A program made the translations under genes and the position numbers. 6,051 nucleotides of DNA from positions 1 to 6,051 of the forward strand of contig JAUWSR010000238.1 of assembly GCA_030609975.1 (NCBI GenBank), read 5' to 3'. Source of the DNA: Acidobacteriota bacterium (GTDB lineage Bacteria; Acidobacteriota; Aminicenantia; Aminicenantales; Aminicenantaceae). The notes under the pieces were generated by a model. The model had not been told where the DNA came from. It saw only the letters and a program-made list of their open reading frames with translations, and did not search any database. Below, one piece after another: positions 1-6,051 of the stretch. Within the stretch, counting starts at the first letter, position 1; each line of letters begins with the position of its first letter.

Positions 1-900
1 GCCCCAGTGCCAGAAACCGTTTTCGGTGAGTCCTGGTTGGATGCCCCAACCCCATCCCCAAAAAATATGTTCATCCAATTCGGTTTGTCCCCATTTAGTG
101 GCTTGTGCCTGCGGAGATATCATTTCTGAGATCGCTTCCGGCTTTAGGACTGTTTCGTTCAGAATGGCACACAAAAAAGTGGCGTAATCGGTTGGTGTCG
201 TGAGCAAACTGGCTCCCCCATTGGGCTGTGTGGTTTTGCGCAGTTGCAGGGCCTGGCCGTGACGGTCGTGTCCGCAGGCGCCGTTTTCTGCATAGAGATC
301 GTTCCAGACATAACTGGTTCGATTCATTCCCAAAGGTTCAAAAATGGTCTTTCGAGCAAACTCGTCCAGGTTCTTTCCTGTGATCTTTTCGACCACACGG
401 CCTAGATAAAGAAAACCTTCACCGGAATATCCCCACAGGCTGCCCGGCTCTCGAATGAACCGGTTTCCCCAATTGGGCAGACCTGAGGTGTGGGAGAGAA
501 TCAGACGCGTGGTGAGTTTTTTGTAGCGTTCGTCCTTAGCCAATTTTGGATAGGGGAGGTATTCGAACATGGGCCTATCTAGATCCAACTTGCCTGATTC
601 GACAAGCTTGAGAGCTAGGGCAGCGGTAATAGTCTTGGTAAGTGACGCCGCTTCGAACATGGTGTTCTCATCGATGGGTTCGCCGGTGTCCGTGCTGCGC
701 ACACCGAATGCTCTGGTCCAAGAGATGTGGCCGTCTTCAATGAGTGCAATGGAAAGCCCTGGAACTTCTGCCAATTCCATGAGCTTGGTTATCTCTGCTT
801 CAAGGGGGTGTACAGCCTCCTGAGGGGCTTCAGAATTATTGGAAGTCGAACAAACGATCAAACCCGATATGAGAATTATAAGAATCAAGACACGTTTCAT
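1..900 (-). CDS. Exported serine hydrolase, beta-lactamase/class C family (C-terminus cut by window edge)
   Basis: Reverse-strand translation from the ATG at 898-900 stays open for 300 codons to base 1, so the 3' end is missing. The protein has a hydrophobic leader (about residues 3-16) followed by a Cys at 17. The lipobox would read LIVC, which is not canonical at -1, so lipoprotein status is uncertain. The serine beta-lactamase-like (Pfam Beta-lactamase, PF00144) fold is shown by 'VPGLSIALIEDG' (46-57), the SxxK motif S86-L-T-K89 with the nucleophile and general base, 'LSHTSGLPNW' (135-144), Y158-S-G160 in the place of the usual YxN, 'IFEPLGM' (186-192), and H298-W-G300, the HxG equivalent of KTG, right at the edge. 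An AAGGAG at 908-913 supports the start. Such enzymes include esterases, D-aminopeptidases and transpeptidase relatives; the substrate cannot be read from sequence, and true beta-lactamase activity should not be assumed. It is divergent from brnQ. Confidence 0.9.
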   Translation of the reverse strand, partial: MKRVLILIILISGLIVCSTSNNSEAPQEAVHPLEAEITKLMELAEVPGLSIALIEDGHISWTRAFGVRSTDTGEPIDENTMFEAASLTKTITAALALKLVESGKLDLDRPMFEYLPYPKLAKDERYKKLTTRLILSHTSGLPNWGNRFIREPGSLWGYSGEGFLYLGRVVEKITGKNLDEFARKTIFEPLGMNRTSYVWNDLYAENGACGHDRHGQALQLRKTTQPNGGASLLTTPTDYATFLCAILNETVLKPEAISEMISPQAQATKWGQTELDEHIFWGWGWGIQPGLTENGFWHWG

Positions 901-934
901 GACTGAGCTCCTTTCAGGTCGGATATTATTCTAA

Positions 935-993
935 CCATGAATTTCTAATAATAAATACGTCACAATATAGAAACAGTTCCCATAATTTCATGG
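935..993. repeat. Nested imperfectly spaced inverted repeats in AT-rich intergenic DNA
   Basis: In the 225-bp divergent gap, CCATGAA (935-941) is inverted as TTCATGG (987-993). Immediately inside it, TTTCTA (942-947) is inverted as TAGAAA (968-973). The arms are unevenly spaced: 0 nt between them on the left and 13 nt on the right. The element therefore does not form one continuous stem, and it may be two independent short repeats or chance in AT-rich DNA. It lies between the start of the left hydrolase (900) and the candidate brnQ promoter (1070), where an operator could act. Nothing else with clear identity was seen in 914-1069. Confidence 0.25.
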
Positions 994-1069
994 CCTATCA
1001 TTACTAAAGTGAGAGTTATAAGAGAGAGTCCCTGCCCGTTTGAGCCGCATGAGGGTGAGAGGTTGCTGT

Positions 1070-1099
1070 TTGACAAGGCAATGGCCCCTTTGATATACA
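1070..1099 (+). promoter_or_regulatory. Candidate sigma-70-type promoter for brnQ
   Basis: A perfect -35 hexamer TTGACA (1070-1075) is followed after 18 bp by TATACA (1094-1099, 4 of 6 matches to TATAAT). A TG dinucleotide sits one base before it (1091-1092), making an extended -10. Transcription would begin near 1105-1107, leaving a leader of only about 20 nt before the brnQ ATG at 1126. That argues against a riboswitch or attenuator on this transcript. Confidence 0.5.
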
Positions 1100-1125
1100 A
1101 GTTCTGATTTCAGAGAGAAACCCTG

Positions 1126-2409
1126 ATGAATAAAAGAGCCTTTGATGTTGTCTTGGTCGGAATGGCGCTTTTCGCCATGTTTTTTGGTGCGGGGAACCTG
1201 ATCTTCCCTCCGTATATGGGATTTTTGTCGGGCTCGGTTTGGTCCTTGGCCCTCTTGGGATTTTTGATTACCGGCATAGGTATGCCCCTGATGGGGATCA
1301 TTGCTGCCGCCCGGGCCGGAGGCACTATCGAACATTTGGCTGGACGAGTGGGACCAAGATTCGCTAGAGTCTTGAGCATCGTGGTCATTCTGGCCATAGG
1401 ACCGCTGCTCGCCATTCCGCGAACGGCTGCTACAACCTTCGAGATGGGATTCCGCCCCAGCCTCCCTTGGGTTTCACCCGTTGTCGCTTCCATCATCTTT
1501 TTTACGATCACCCTTATTTTCTCGCTTAACCAATCCACAGTCGTGGACAAGATCGGAAAATTTCTAACCCCTTTCCTATTAGTGACCTTGGTATGGATCA
1601 TACTCAAAGGCGTTCTTTCTCCCATCGGGCCTTTGACAGAGGGGATTGTTGAAAATCCCTTCTCGAGCGGCTTTAGGGAGGGTTACCAGACAATGGATGC
1701 CATGGCTTCCATCGTCTTTGCTGAGATCATCATTGCTGCGTTGATATTCAAAGGATACAAAAATGTGCGTGATCAAGTGAAACTGGCTTCTTTTGCTGGT
1801 TTGATCGCGGCGACCGGTTTGGGTCTTGTGTATGGGGGCTTGATGTATTTGGGAGCCACTTCTCGCACTCTATTTGCAGCGGATATCGAGCGGACTACCC
1901 TGCTCATCAATATCGCCTATGGCATTATGGGAAACGCGGGCAAGGTCGCCCTGGGGCTGGCTGTTTCCTTGGCCTGCTTAACGACTTCAATTGGACTGAC
2001 GGCAACTGTGGGGGATTATTTCAACGGTATCAGCAAGGGAAAACTTAGATACAAACCCATCGTTATCGCTACTGTTCTTTTCAGCGGTGTATTTGCTACG
2101 GTCGGTGTCACCAAGATCGTTCAGATCGCTGTCCCTCTTCTGGTCATGGTGTATCCCGTTGCCATCATCCTGATCATCCTGACGATCATCGGGAGAAGAG
2201 CGATACACAGAGTTGTCTATACAGGGGCTGTTATCGGAGCGCTGGCTACCAGTGTGTTCGATGCTTTTACTGCGGCCGGCTTGCCCATCACACCTATCAA
2301 CGATCTCCTTTCCTACATCCCCCTGGCCCAGGCTGGATTTCCCTGGATCCTGCCGGCGGTTATAGGTGGAATGATCGGCGGTGTTGTCAAAGGCCTAGAA
2401 AAAGGCTAG
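1126..2409 (+). CDS. brnQ: Branched-chain amino acid:cation symporter BrnQ (LIVCS family)
   Basis: This 427-residue polytopic inner-membrane protein has the usual length of BrnQ transporters, which import leucine, isoleucine and valine with Na+ or H+ (LIVCS family, TC 2.A.26, typically 12 membrane spans). Family signatures run along its full length: 'FFGAGNLIFPP' (19-29), 'GPLLAIPRTAATTFE' (92-106), 'GYQTMDAMASIVFA' (186-199), 'ACLTTSIGL' (283-291) and 'KIVQIAVPLLVMVYPVAIILI' (330-350). No internal stop or frameshift is seen. The start is set by the family-typical N-terminus; the ribosome binding site is weak (only an AGAG-type purine run around 1112-1120), unlike the strong sites of the neighbours. 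Its own promoter is proposed at 1070-1099. It is transcribed away from the left hydrolase and ends 6 bp from the convergent DUF418 gene, so it is probably monocistronic. Which branched-chain amino acid is preferred and which cation drives uptake cannot be told from the sequence. Confidence 0.95.
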   Translation: MNKRAFDVVLVGMALFAMFFGAGNLIFPPYMGFLSGSVWSLALLGFLITGIGMPLMGIIAAARAGGTIEHLAGRVGPRFARVLSIVVILAIGPLLAIPRTAATTFEMGFRPSLPWVSPVVASIIFFTITLIFSLNQSTVVDKIGKFLTPFLLVTLVWIILKGVLSPIGPLTEGIVENPFSSGFREGYQTMDAMASIVFAEIIIAALIFKGYKNVRDQVKLASFAGLIAATGLGLVYGGLMYLGATSRTLFAADIERTTLLINIAYGIMGNAGKVALGLAVSLACLTTSIGLTATVGDYFNGISKGKLRYKPIVIATVLFSGVFATVGVTKIVQIAVPLLVMVYPVAIILIILTIIGRRAIHRVVYTGAVIGALATSVFDAFTAAGLPITPINDLLSYIPLAQAGFPWILPAVIGGMIGGVVKGLEKG

Positions 2410-2415
2410 CTTGGT

Positions 2416-3651
2416 TCAATTTCCGGTTCTAAATTTCTGAAGCCTCCAGTAGGTGAGGGAGCGCCAGGCCCATTCAATAGGGCCAAAGCGGAAATACTTC
2501 AGCCAGAGGGGAGACAGGATGAGCTGAAGGATCCAGATCCCGAACACGATCAGGATCTGGCCGGTGCGCTCCACACGGCCGTAGAGTCCGAAACCGTGGC
2601 CGTAGAACAAGGTCGTGCAGATGAGGCTTTGAACCAAATAATTTGTAAAGGCCATACGGCCGGCAGCTGCAAAGGCAATAGCGATCTTACTCAGGACTGC
2701 TCTTTTACAGAACAGCATCACCAAACCAATGTATCCGAAAGCCACAAGCATGCTGCCCCAGTAGTTGAATTGAGAACCCAGGTACATCGAGTATTTAAAA
2801 TCCCAGTTTGCGTGGAAATTACGCAGGATACCGAAGATAATGAGGGGAAGACCTAAACCGAAGCCGGTCAGGAACATGTTTCGGTAGAACTTTTTGTTTC
2901 GTTGTGCCGAGAGAACTCCCCATTTATAAAGAGCCATGCCGATCAGCATCAAGCCGCCTGCTCTCCAACTGGTGTGGATCAGAAAGATGAAGGTTTGGAA
3001 AATAAGCGACCCGGGGATCCGGTAGACCATCTGAGCCAGCCAACTGCCGCGGTAGGCCGCTAATTCTGCCGTAATAGCCACTTTGCTGGGCTGCCAATAA
3101 TCCAAATTTCCCTGGATTGCCTGCTCAGGCCAGTAAGGAATGCTCAGGCCAAAAAATATATAGAGAATGGAACCGATCGCTACCAGTGTTAGGCCTATAA
3201 TCAAGAGTCTTTTAGGCGGAAGTTTCCGAAGGAAGTAAACGGTCAGGGCACACAGCGCATAAGTGACCAGGATGTCTCCGTACCAGATCAGATAAGCATG
3301 CATGAGACCGATGACCAAAAGCCAGAAGGTGCGTCTGTAATGAAGGCTTGCAGGGCTATGTCCTTTTTCTCCCGCTCTTTGCGTGAACAGCACGATTCCT
3401 GCGCCGAACAGGATCGAGAACAGCCCCATGAACTTCATGTCCGCAAACAGGTGACTGAGAGCCCAGATCCACCTGTTAAATCCTGAAAGGTCTCCGTAGG
3501 CTGTTGGATTCAAATAGGCCGCTCCGATCATGGAATAGCTTTGAATATTCATGATCAGGATGCCCATAACGGCGAATCCCCTCAGGATATCCAACGAGAT
3601 GATCCGCTCCTTGGCTGTGACCGGAGCGGCTTTGTCTGACGTTTTGTTCAT
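2416..3651 (-). CDS. DUF418 (YeiB-like) polytopic membrane protein
   Basis: This is a 411-residue membrane protein with about ten hydrophobic segments. The N-terminal 'SLDILRGFAVMGILIMNI' (19-36), 'KFMGLFSILFGAG' (73-85), 'RRTFWLLVIGLMHAYLIWYGDILVTYAL' region (106-133), 'GRMAFTNYLVQSL' (331-343) and C-terminal 'FGPIEWAWRSLTYWR' (389-403) match the DUF418 family (PF04235), which includes E. coli YeiB. The N-terminus resembles membrane acyltransferase-like proteins, but no biochemical role can be assigned. The ATG at 3651 is chosen because an AAGGAGG (3656-3662) lies 4 nt before it. The in-frame ATG at 3672 would add 7 residues (MNIKGGR), but that stretch contains the Shine-Dalgarno sequence itself and no site lies upstream of it. 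The gene follows the PQQ-like propeller gene in the same direction after 83 bp, so co-transcription is possible, and it converges on brnQ. Confidence 0.9.
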   Translation of the reverse strand: MNKTSDKAAPVTAKERIISLDILRGFAVMGILIMNIQSYSMIGAAYLNPTAYGDLSGFNRWIWALSHLFADMKFMGLFSILFGAGIVLFTQRAGEKGHSPASLHYRRTFWLLVIGLMHAYLIWYGDILVTYALCALTVYFLRKLPPKRLLIIGLTLVAIGSILYIFFGLSIPYWPEQAIQGNLDYWQPSKVAITAELAAYRGSWLAQMVYRIPGSLIFQTFIFLIHTSWRAGGLMLIGMALYKWGVLSAQRNKKFYRNMFLTGFGLGLPLIIFGILRNFHANWDFKYSMYLGSQFNYWGSMLVAFGYIGLVMLFCKRAVLSKIAIAFAAAGRMAFTNYLVQSLICTTLFYGHGFGLYGRVERTGQILIVFGIWILQLILSPLWLKYFRFGPIEWAWRSLTYWRLQKFRTGN

Positions 3652-3655
3652 ACGG

Positions 3656-3662
3656 CCTCCTT
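3656..3662 (-). promoter_or_regulatory. Shine-Dalgarno site that fixes the DUF418 start at 3651
   Basis: The reverse strand reads AAGGAGG, a near-perfect anti-16S match, 4 nt before the ATG at 3649-3651. It falls inside the codons that would follow the alternative ATG at 3672, and no comparable purine run precedes that upstream ATG. This favours the shorter 411-residue protein. Confidence 0.75.
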
Positions 3663-3734
3663 TTATGTTCATGGATTTTTCATGAGATGATCATGCATTT
3701 GATTACGGATAGATCAATTCGGAAAAATCCGGCT

Positions 3735-5129
3735 CTATTTTGTGATGGCGAAAAGGTGCCTACGTGCTCGAATAAAAAGTGTTTTTCCTGAGATGGCAGG
3801 TGAGGCCATGCATATCTCACCCATTTTGTTGGTCGCCAGATGCTCGTATTTGGGTCCGGCCTTTATAACGTGGATGTTGCCGAATTCATCACTGAAATAC
3901 AGTTTTCCATCTGCAGCCACAGGAGAGGCCGAATATGAGCTGATGTCCCCACCTATCTTTTCCCGGTACATCTCCTCTCCGGTCTCAGCATGGTAACAGC
4001 CCAAAACACCGCTGTTGTTCCCCACATAGAGATAGTCTCCGTATACAAGAGGCGTAGGTTGGTAGGCACCTTGTCTGGGGTAAAACCAGGGGATGAATTC
4101 GTTGGATTTTTCGTTTCTTTCCAGAGTGATATCACCTTTTGCTTCCAGTTTGACAGCATAGATGGGGCGCATCCGGCCGTGGGCGTTGGTTATGAAGATC
4201 AAGCCATGGGAGATGATCGGAGTTGGCACCGGGACATCACCTCCACCCCGCATCCACCATATTTCCTTGCCTGTTTTCAGATCATAGGCGCCGATGTGCC
4301 GGTACCCGTTTACAAAAATCTGAGAATATTCCCGGGTTTTGTAAACAGTCGGGGTTCCCCAATTGGGGCCTTCATCACGCAGCGTACGCCACACATCTTT
4401 ACCATCTTTTAGGTTTAGCGACGCCAAAAAAGACTGGTTGTTGACATCGCATAGCACGATCACTTTGTCCTCATGTAAAATGGGAGAGCTGCCGAAGCCC
4501 CATTGGATATCGGGTTGGTCAAACGCTCCGGCGTCCAGGTAGCCCAGGTCTCTTTTCCACAGAAGCTTACCCTCCATGTCATAGCAGTAAAGACCTTGAG
4601 AACCGAAGAAAGCCAGAACATGTTGGCCATCGGTGGTCGGCGTGCTGTTGGCATGACTGGACTTGATGTGTCGAGCCACTTTGGGCTTGCCGCTGTAGGC
4701 GGTTTTTTCCCACAGTATCTTCCCGCTTTTTTTATCTAAGCAGTACAGCCGGTAGTGGTGAGTGTAATCCTCCGGATTGTCTGGACTTTCTCCATAACGC
4801 CCGACTTTTAGATAGGCTTCTTTGCCTTCTCCCACGGCCGTGGTTACAAAAACCTTATTCCCCCATACCACAGGAGAAGAATGCCCCAGGCCGGGTATGG
4901 GAGTTTTCCAAAGGATGTGGGTTCCTTTCTCGACGTCCCACTCGAGGGGAAGATCCTGGTCCATGGCGATGCCTGTTGCCCGCAGTCCGCGGAATTGAGG
5001 CCAATTATTCGTGGCAAAGGGAACCTTGATCTCCTGTGCGCCCAGGAAACAGGTCAGGGCCCCCAACAGGATGCCGGGGAGGATACAGCTTAAATTAAAC
5101 GCTTTCGCGATTTTGTTTGAGTTCTTCAT
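3735..5129 (-). CDS. Secreted PQQ-like beta-propeller repeat protein
   Basis: The 464-residue protein has an N-terminal signal peptide: Lys-containing n-region, hydrophobic core about 12-29, and likely cleavage after A31 in 'FLGA-QE'. It then has 'NWPQFRGLRATGI' (42-54) and 'WKTPIPGLGHSSPVVWG' (74-90), typical of PQQ-like (quinoprotein dehydrogenase-type) propellers common in Planctomycetota, Verrucomicrobiota and Acidobacteriota. Blade motifs of the form D-x-x-x-G-x-x-x-W recur: 'LDKKSGKILWEK' (131-142), 'YDMEGKLLWKR' (183-193), 'LNLKDGKDVWRT' (238-249), 'YDLKTGKEIWW' (282-292), with a weaker copy 'YHAETGEEMYRE' (379-390). I see no cytochrome CxxCH motif or dehydrogenase extension, and the length suits a single propeller domain. 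A binding, scaffold or BamB-like role is as likely as catalysis, and PQQ binding is not shown. An AGAGGA (5136-5141) precedes the ATG. A 9-bp inverted repeat adjoins this site. The DUF418 gene lies downstream. Confidence 0.88.
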   Translation of the reverse strand: MKNSNKIAKAFNLSCILPGILLGALTCFLGAQEIKVPFATNNWPQFRGLRATGIAMDQDLPLEWDVEKGTHILWKTPIPGLGHSSPVVWGNKVFVTTAVGEGKEAYLKVGRYGESPDNPEDYTHHYRLYCLDKKSGKILWEKTAYSGKPKVARHIKSSHANSTPTTDGQHVLAFFGSQGLYCYDMEGKLLWKRDLGYLDAGAFDQPDIQWGFGSSPILHEDKVIVLCDVNNQSFLASLNLKDGKDVWRTLRDEGPNWGTPTVYKTREYSQIFVNGYRHIGAYDLKTGKEIWWMRGGGDVPVPTPIISHGLIFITNAHGRMRPIYAVKLEAKGDITLERNEKSNEFIPWFYPRQGAYQPTPLVYGDYLYVGNNSGVLGCYHAETGEEMYREKIGGDISSYSASPVAADGKLYFSDEFGNIHVIKAGPKYEHLATNKMGEICMASPAISGKTLFIRARRHLFAITK

Positions 5130-5140
5130 GGCATTTCCTC

Positions 5141-5166
5141 TTTTATACCCTAAATACGGTATAAAA
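5141..5166. repeat. Perfect 9-bp inverted repeat next to the propeller gene's ribosome binding site
   Basis: TTTTATACC (5141-5149) and GGTATAAAA (5158-5166) are exact reverse complements separated by 8 nt. The left arm touches the AGAGGA ribosome binding site (5136-5141) of the propeller gene, which is read leftwards. It could be an operator for a dimeric regulator, or a 5' leader hairpin in the mRNA that shields or exposes the ribosome binding site. Nine matching positions at this spacing is more than the short repeats usual in AT-rich DNA, but no regulator family is recognised. Confidence 0.5.
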
Positions 5167-5195
5167 TGAAAAAAGATTTTTTATCTTCTCTAGAT

Positions 5196-5222
5196 ATTAT
5201 AAATGGAATTCATGTTTGACAC
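5196..5222 (-). promoter_or_regulatory. Candidate promoter for the propeller gene
   Basis: The reverse strand has a perfect TATAAT (5196-5201). A weak -35-like GTGTCA (5217-5222, 4 of 6) lies 15 bp upstream, a short spacer. Transcription would start near 5189 and give a leader of about 60 nt containing the 5141-5166 inverted repeat. The perfect -10 is the main support, and such hexamers arise by chance in AT-rich DNA. Confidence 0.3.
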
Positions 5223-5249
5223 ATTCTCATTCCCTCCATATTCTATAAT
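5216..5249 (+). promoter_or_regulatory. Candidate promoter for the right-hand serine hydrolase
   Basis: A perfect TTGACA (5216-5221) has two possible partners: TATTCT at 5239-5244 (17-bp spacer, 4 of 6 matches) and a perfect TATAAT at 5244-5249 (22-bp spacer, too long for standard use). The first is the more conventional reading. The -35 box overlaps the candidate -35 of the opposite promoter. Confidence 0.4.
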
Positions 5250-5281
5250 CTCAGGATCTCCCGTATTTTAAGGAGGTAGCT

Positions 5282-6051
5282 ATGAAAAACGCAAGGCTAT
5301 ATCTAAGTCTTTTCGTAAGTGTCGTCTGTTTGAGCTTTCTCATACAAGCCTCAATTCTGCAAAATGAGGAGCCGAGTTTTATTTCCCAGGTTATAGAGGA
5401 GCTCCAAAAGGAAATCCCGAAATGGCTTAATGAGCAGGATATACCGGGAGCTGCAGTGGCTGTGGTGGATGATAAAAGTATTCTCTGGACACATGTCTAT
5501 GGGAACACCCGTCGCAATGGGGGGAGTGCTGTTGATCCTGAAACACTGTTCAGCATTCAATCCATGTCCAAGAGCTTCACTGCACTGGGTGTGCTGATGG
5601 CGGTTCAGGAGGGTTTGTTGGAGCTGGATATCCCCATCACGGAATATCTGCCGGATTTTACGATAAACAGTCATTACGAGGACTCACCTGAACGGAAGAT
5701 GACACTTCGGCATCTTTTGGCTCATCGAGCCGGCTTTACACATGAAGCCCCTTTGGGTGGGAACTATGATGATCGGCCCCACACATTTAACGAACATATC
5801 CTCAGCATCAACGACACCTGGCTTCGTTATCCTGTTGGATACCGTTACAGCTATTCCAATTTAGGTATCGATCTAGCCGGCTATATCCTGCAGGAAAAAG
5901 TGGGCATGCCCTTTTGGGAGTACATCCGGACAAGGGTCCTTGAACCCCTGGGCATGGATCAAAGCTCCCTCGATTTTGAAAAGATAAAGCTGCATAGGAA
6001 CCGTGCCACGGGCCATATCTCTCCCAAGCAGGATATCGATGGTGGTATCCC
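5282..6051 (+). CDS. Exported serine hydrolase, beta-lactamase/class C family (C-terminus cut by window edge)
   Basis: The frame runs open for 256 complete codons to the window end. A full AAGGAGGT (5270-5277) lies 4 nt before the ATG. Residues 1-23 look like a signal peptide (basic n-region, hydrophobic core 7-20, possible cleavage after IQA). The serine beta-lactamase-like domain shows 'IPGAAVAVVDD' (54-64), the SxxK motif S94-M-S-K97 with nucleophile and base, 'TLRHLLAHRAGF' (141-152), the canonical second motif Y191-S-N193 within 'YRYSYSNLG', and 'VLEPLGM' (219-225). The third motif (KTG/HxG) and any C-terminal domain lie beyond the window. Family members include esterases, D-stereospecific peptidases and peptidoglycan-active enzymes, and the substrate is not predictable. 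It diverges from the propeller gene across a 152-bp control region. It shares the fold with the hydrolase at the left end, but the motif wording and N-terminus differ, so a recent duplication looks unlikely. Confidence 0.9.
   Translation, partial: MKNARLYLSLFVSVVCLSFLIQASILQNEEPSFISQVIEELQKEIPKWLNEQDIPGAAVAVVDDKSILWTHVYGNTRRNGGSAVDPETLFSIQSMSKSFTALGVLMAVQEGLLELDIPITEYLPDFTINSHYEDSPERKMTLRHLLAHRAGFTHEAPLGGNYDDRPHTFNEHILSINDTWLRYPVGYRYSYSNLGIDLAGYILQEKVGMPFWEYIRTRVLEPLGMDQSSLDFEKIKLHRNRATGHISPKQDIDGGI

Noticed and set aside
1003..1092. Possible riboswitch or T-box leader before brnQ (GA-rich segments, short TTGCT/GGCAA stem)
   Set aside because: No T-box, SAM, lysine, glycine or other consensus core could be matched, and the likely promoter lies downstream of most of this segment.
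1049..1093. 14-residue mini-ORF upstream of brnQ as a possible leader peptide
   Set aside because: It has no ribosome binding site and no run of Leu, Ile or Val codons, and the candidate -35 and spacer lie within it, so it is probably not transcribed with brnQ.
1110..1625. 171-codon reverse-strand open frame inside brnQ
   Set aside because: It is fully antisense to a gene with family signatures throughout. Its translation is rich in Arg, Lys, Met and Pro with no recognisable domain, and no ribosome binding site is evident.
3673..3734. Palindromic bits (ATGATCAT, TTGAT/ATCAA) and a CGGA-TTTT-TCCG stem between the propeller and DUF418 genes
   Set aside because: The stems are only 4-5 bp and no T-tract follows the stem near the propeller stop codon, so neither a terminator nor an operator can be supported.
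3990..4412. 140-codon plus-strand open frame inside the propeller gene
   Set aside because: It is antisense to clear beta-propeller repeats and its translation shows no domain or initiation signal.
5173..5187. AAGAT-TTTTT-ATCTT short inverted repeat
   Set aside because: It is a 5-bp stem in a homopolymer-rich stretch, expected by chance.
5351..5674. 107-codon reverse-strand open frame inside the right hydrolase
   Set aside because: It is antisense to a frame with intact SxxK and flanking motifs, and it has no domain of its own.

Overview
The window is ordinary-looking bacterial chromosome of moderate GC. It carries five protein-coding genes, two of them cut by the window edges, and no visible RNA gene, insertion sequence, CRISPR array or phage signal. 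Four of the five genes have clear Shine-Dalgarno sequences, and three encode proteins with export signals, which fits a Gram-negative-type bacterium. The PQQ-like beta-propeller protein has the opening 'NWPQFRG...WKTPIPGLGHSSPVVWG' style known from Planctomycetota, Verrucomicrobiota, Acidobacteriota and Aminicenantes-like bacteria. Together with two serine beta-lactamase-fold hydrolases this suggests one of those lineages, but the sequence alone does not settle which.

Layout. Positions 1-900 (minus) hold the N-terminal 300 codons of an exported serine hydrolase, cut just at its third active-site motif. Positions 901-1125 are a divergent intergenic region with an AT-rich part containing inverted repeats and a good sigma-70-like promoter (1070-1099) reading right. 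Positions 1126-2409 (plus) encode BrnQ, a branched-chain amino acid transporter. It converges, with a 6-bp gap, on 2416-3651 (minus), a DUF418/YeiB-type membrane protein whose start is better placed at 3651 than at the upstream in-frame ATG at 3672. Upstream of it and in the same direction lies 3735-5129 (minus), a secreted PQQ-like beta-propeller protein. The second divergent intergenic region (5130-5281) contains a perfect 9-bp inverted repeat beside the propeller gene's ribosome binding site, and closely packed candidate promoters pointing both ways. Positions 5282-6051 (plus) hold the N-terminal 256 codons of a second exported serine hydrolase.

Function. The genes do not form a recognisable pathway. 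The propeller and DUF418 genes could be co-transcribed (83-bp gap). The two hydrolases and BrnQ would fit a periplasmic scavenging and uptake theme, but that is inference only. I see no convincing previously undescribed system. The most checkable points are the divergent control region at 5141-5249, the corrected DUF418 start, and the YSG variant of the second catalytic motif in the first hydrolase.
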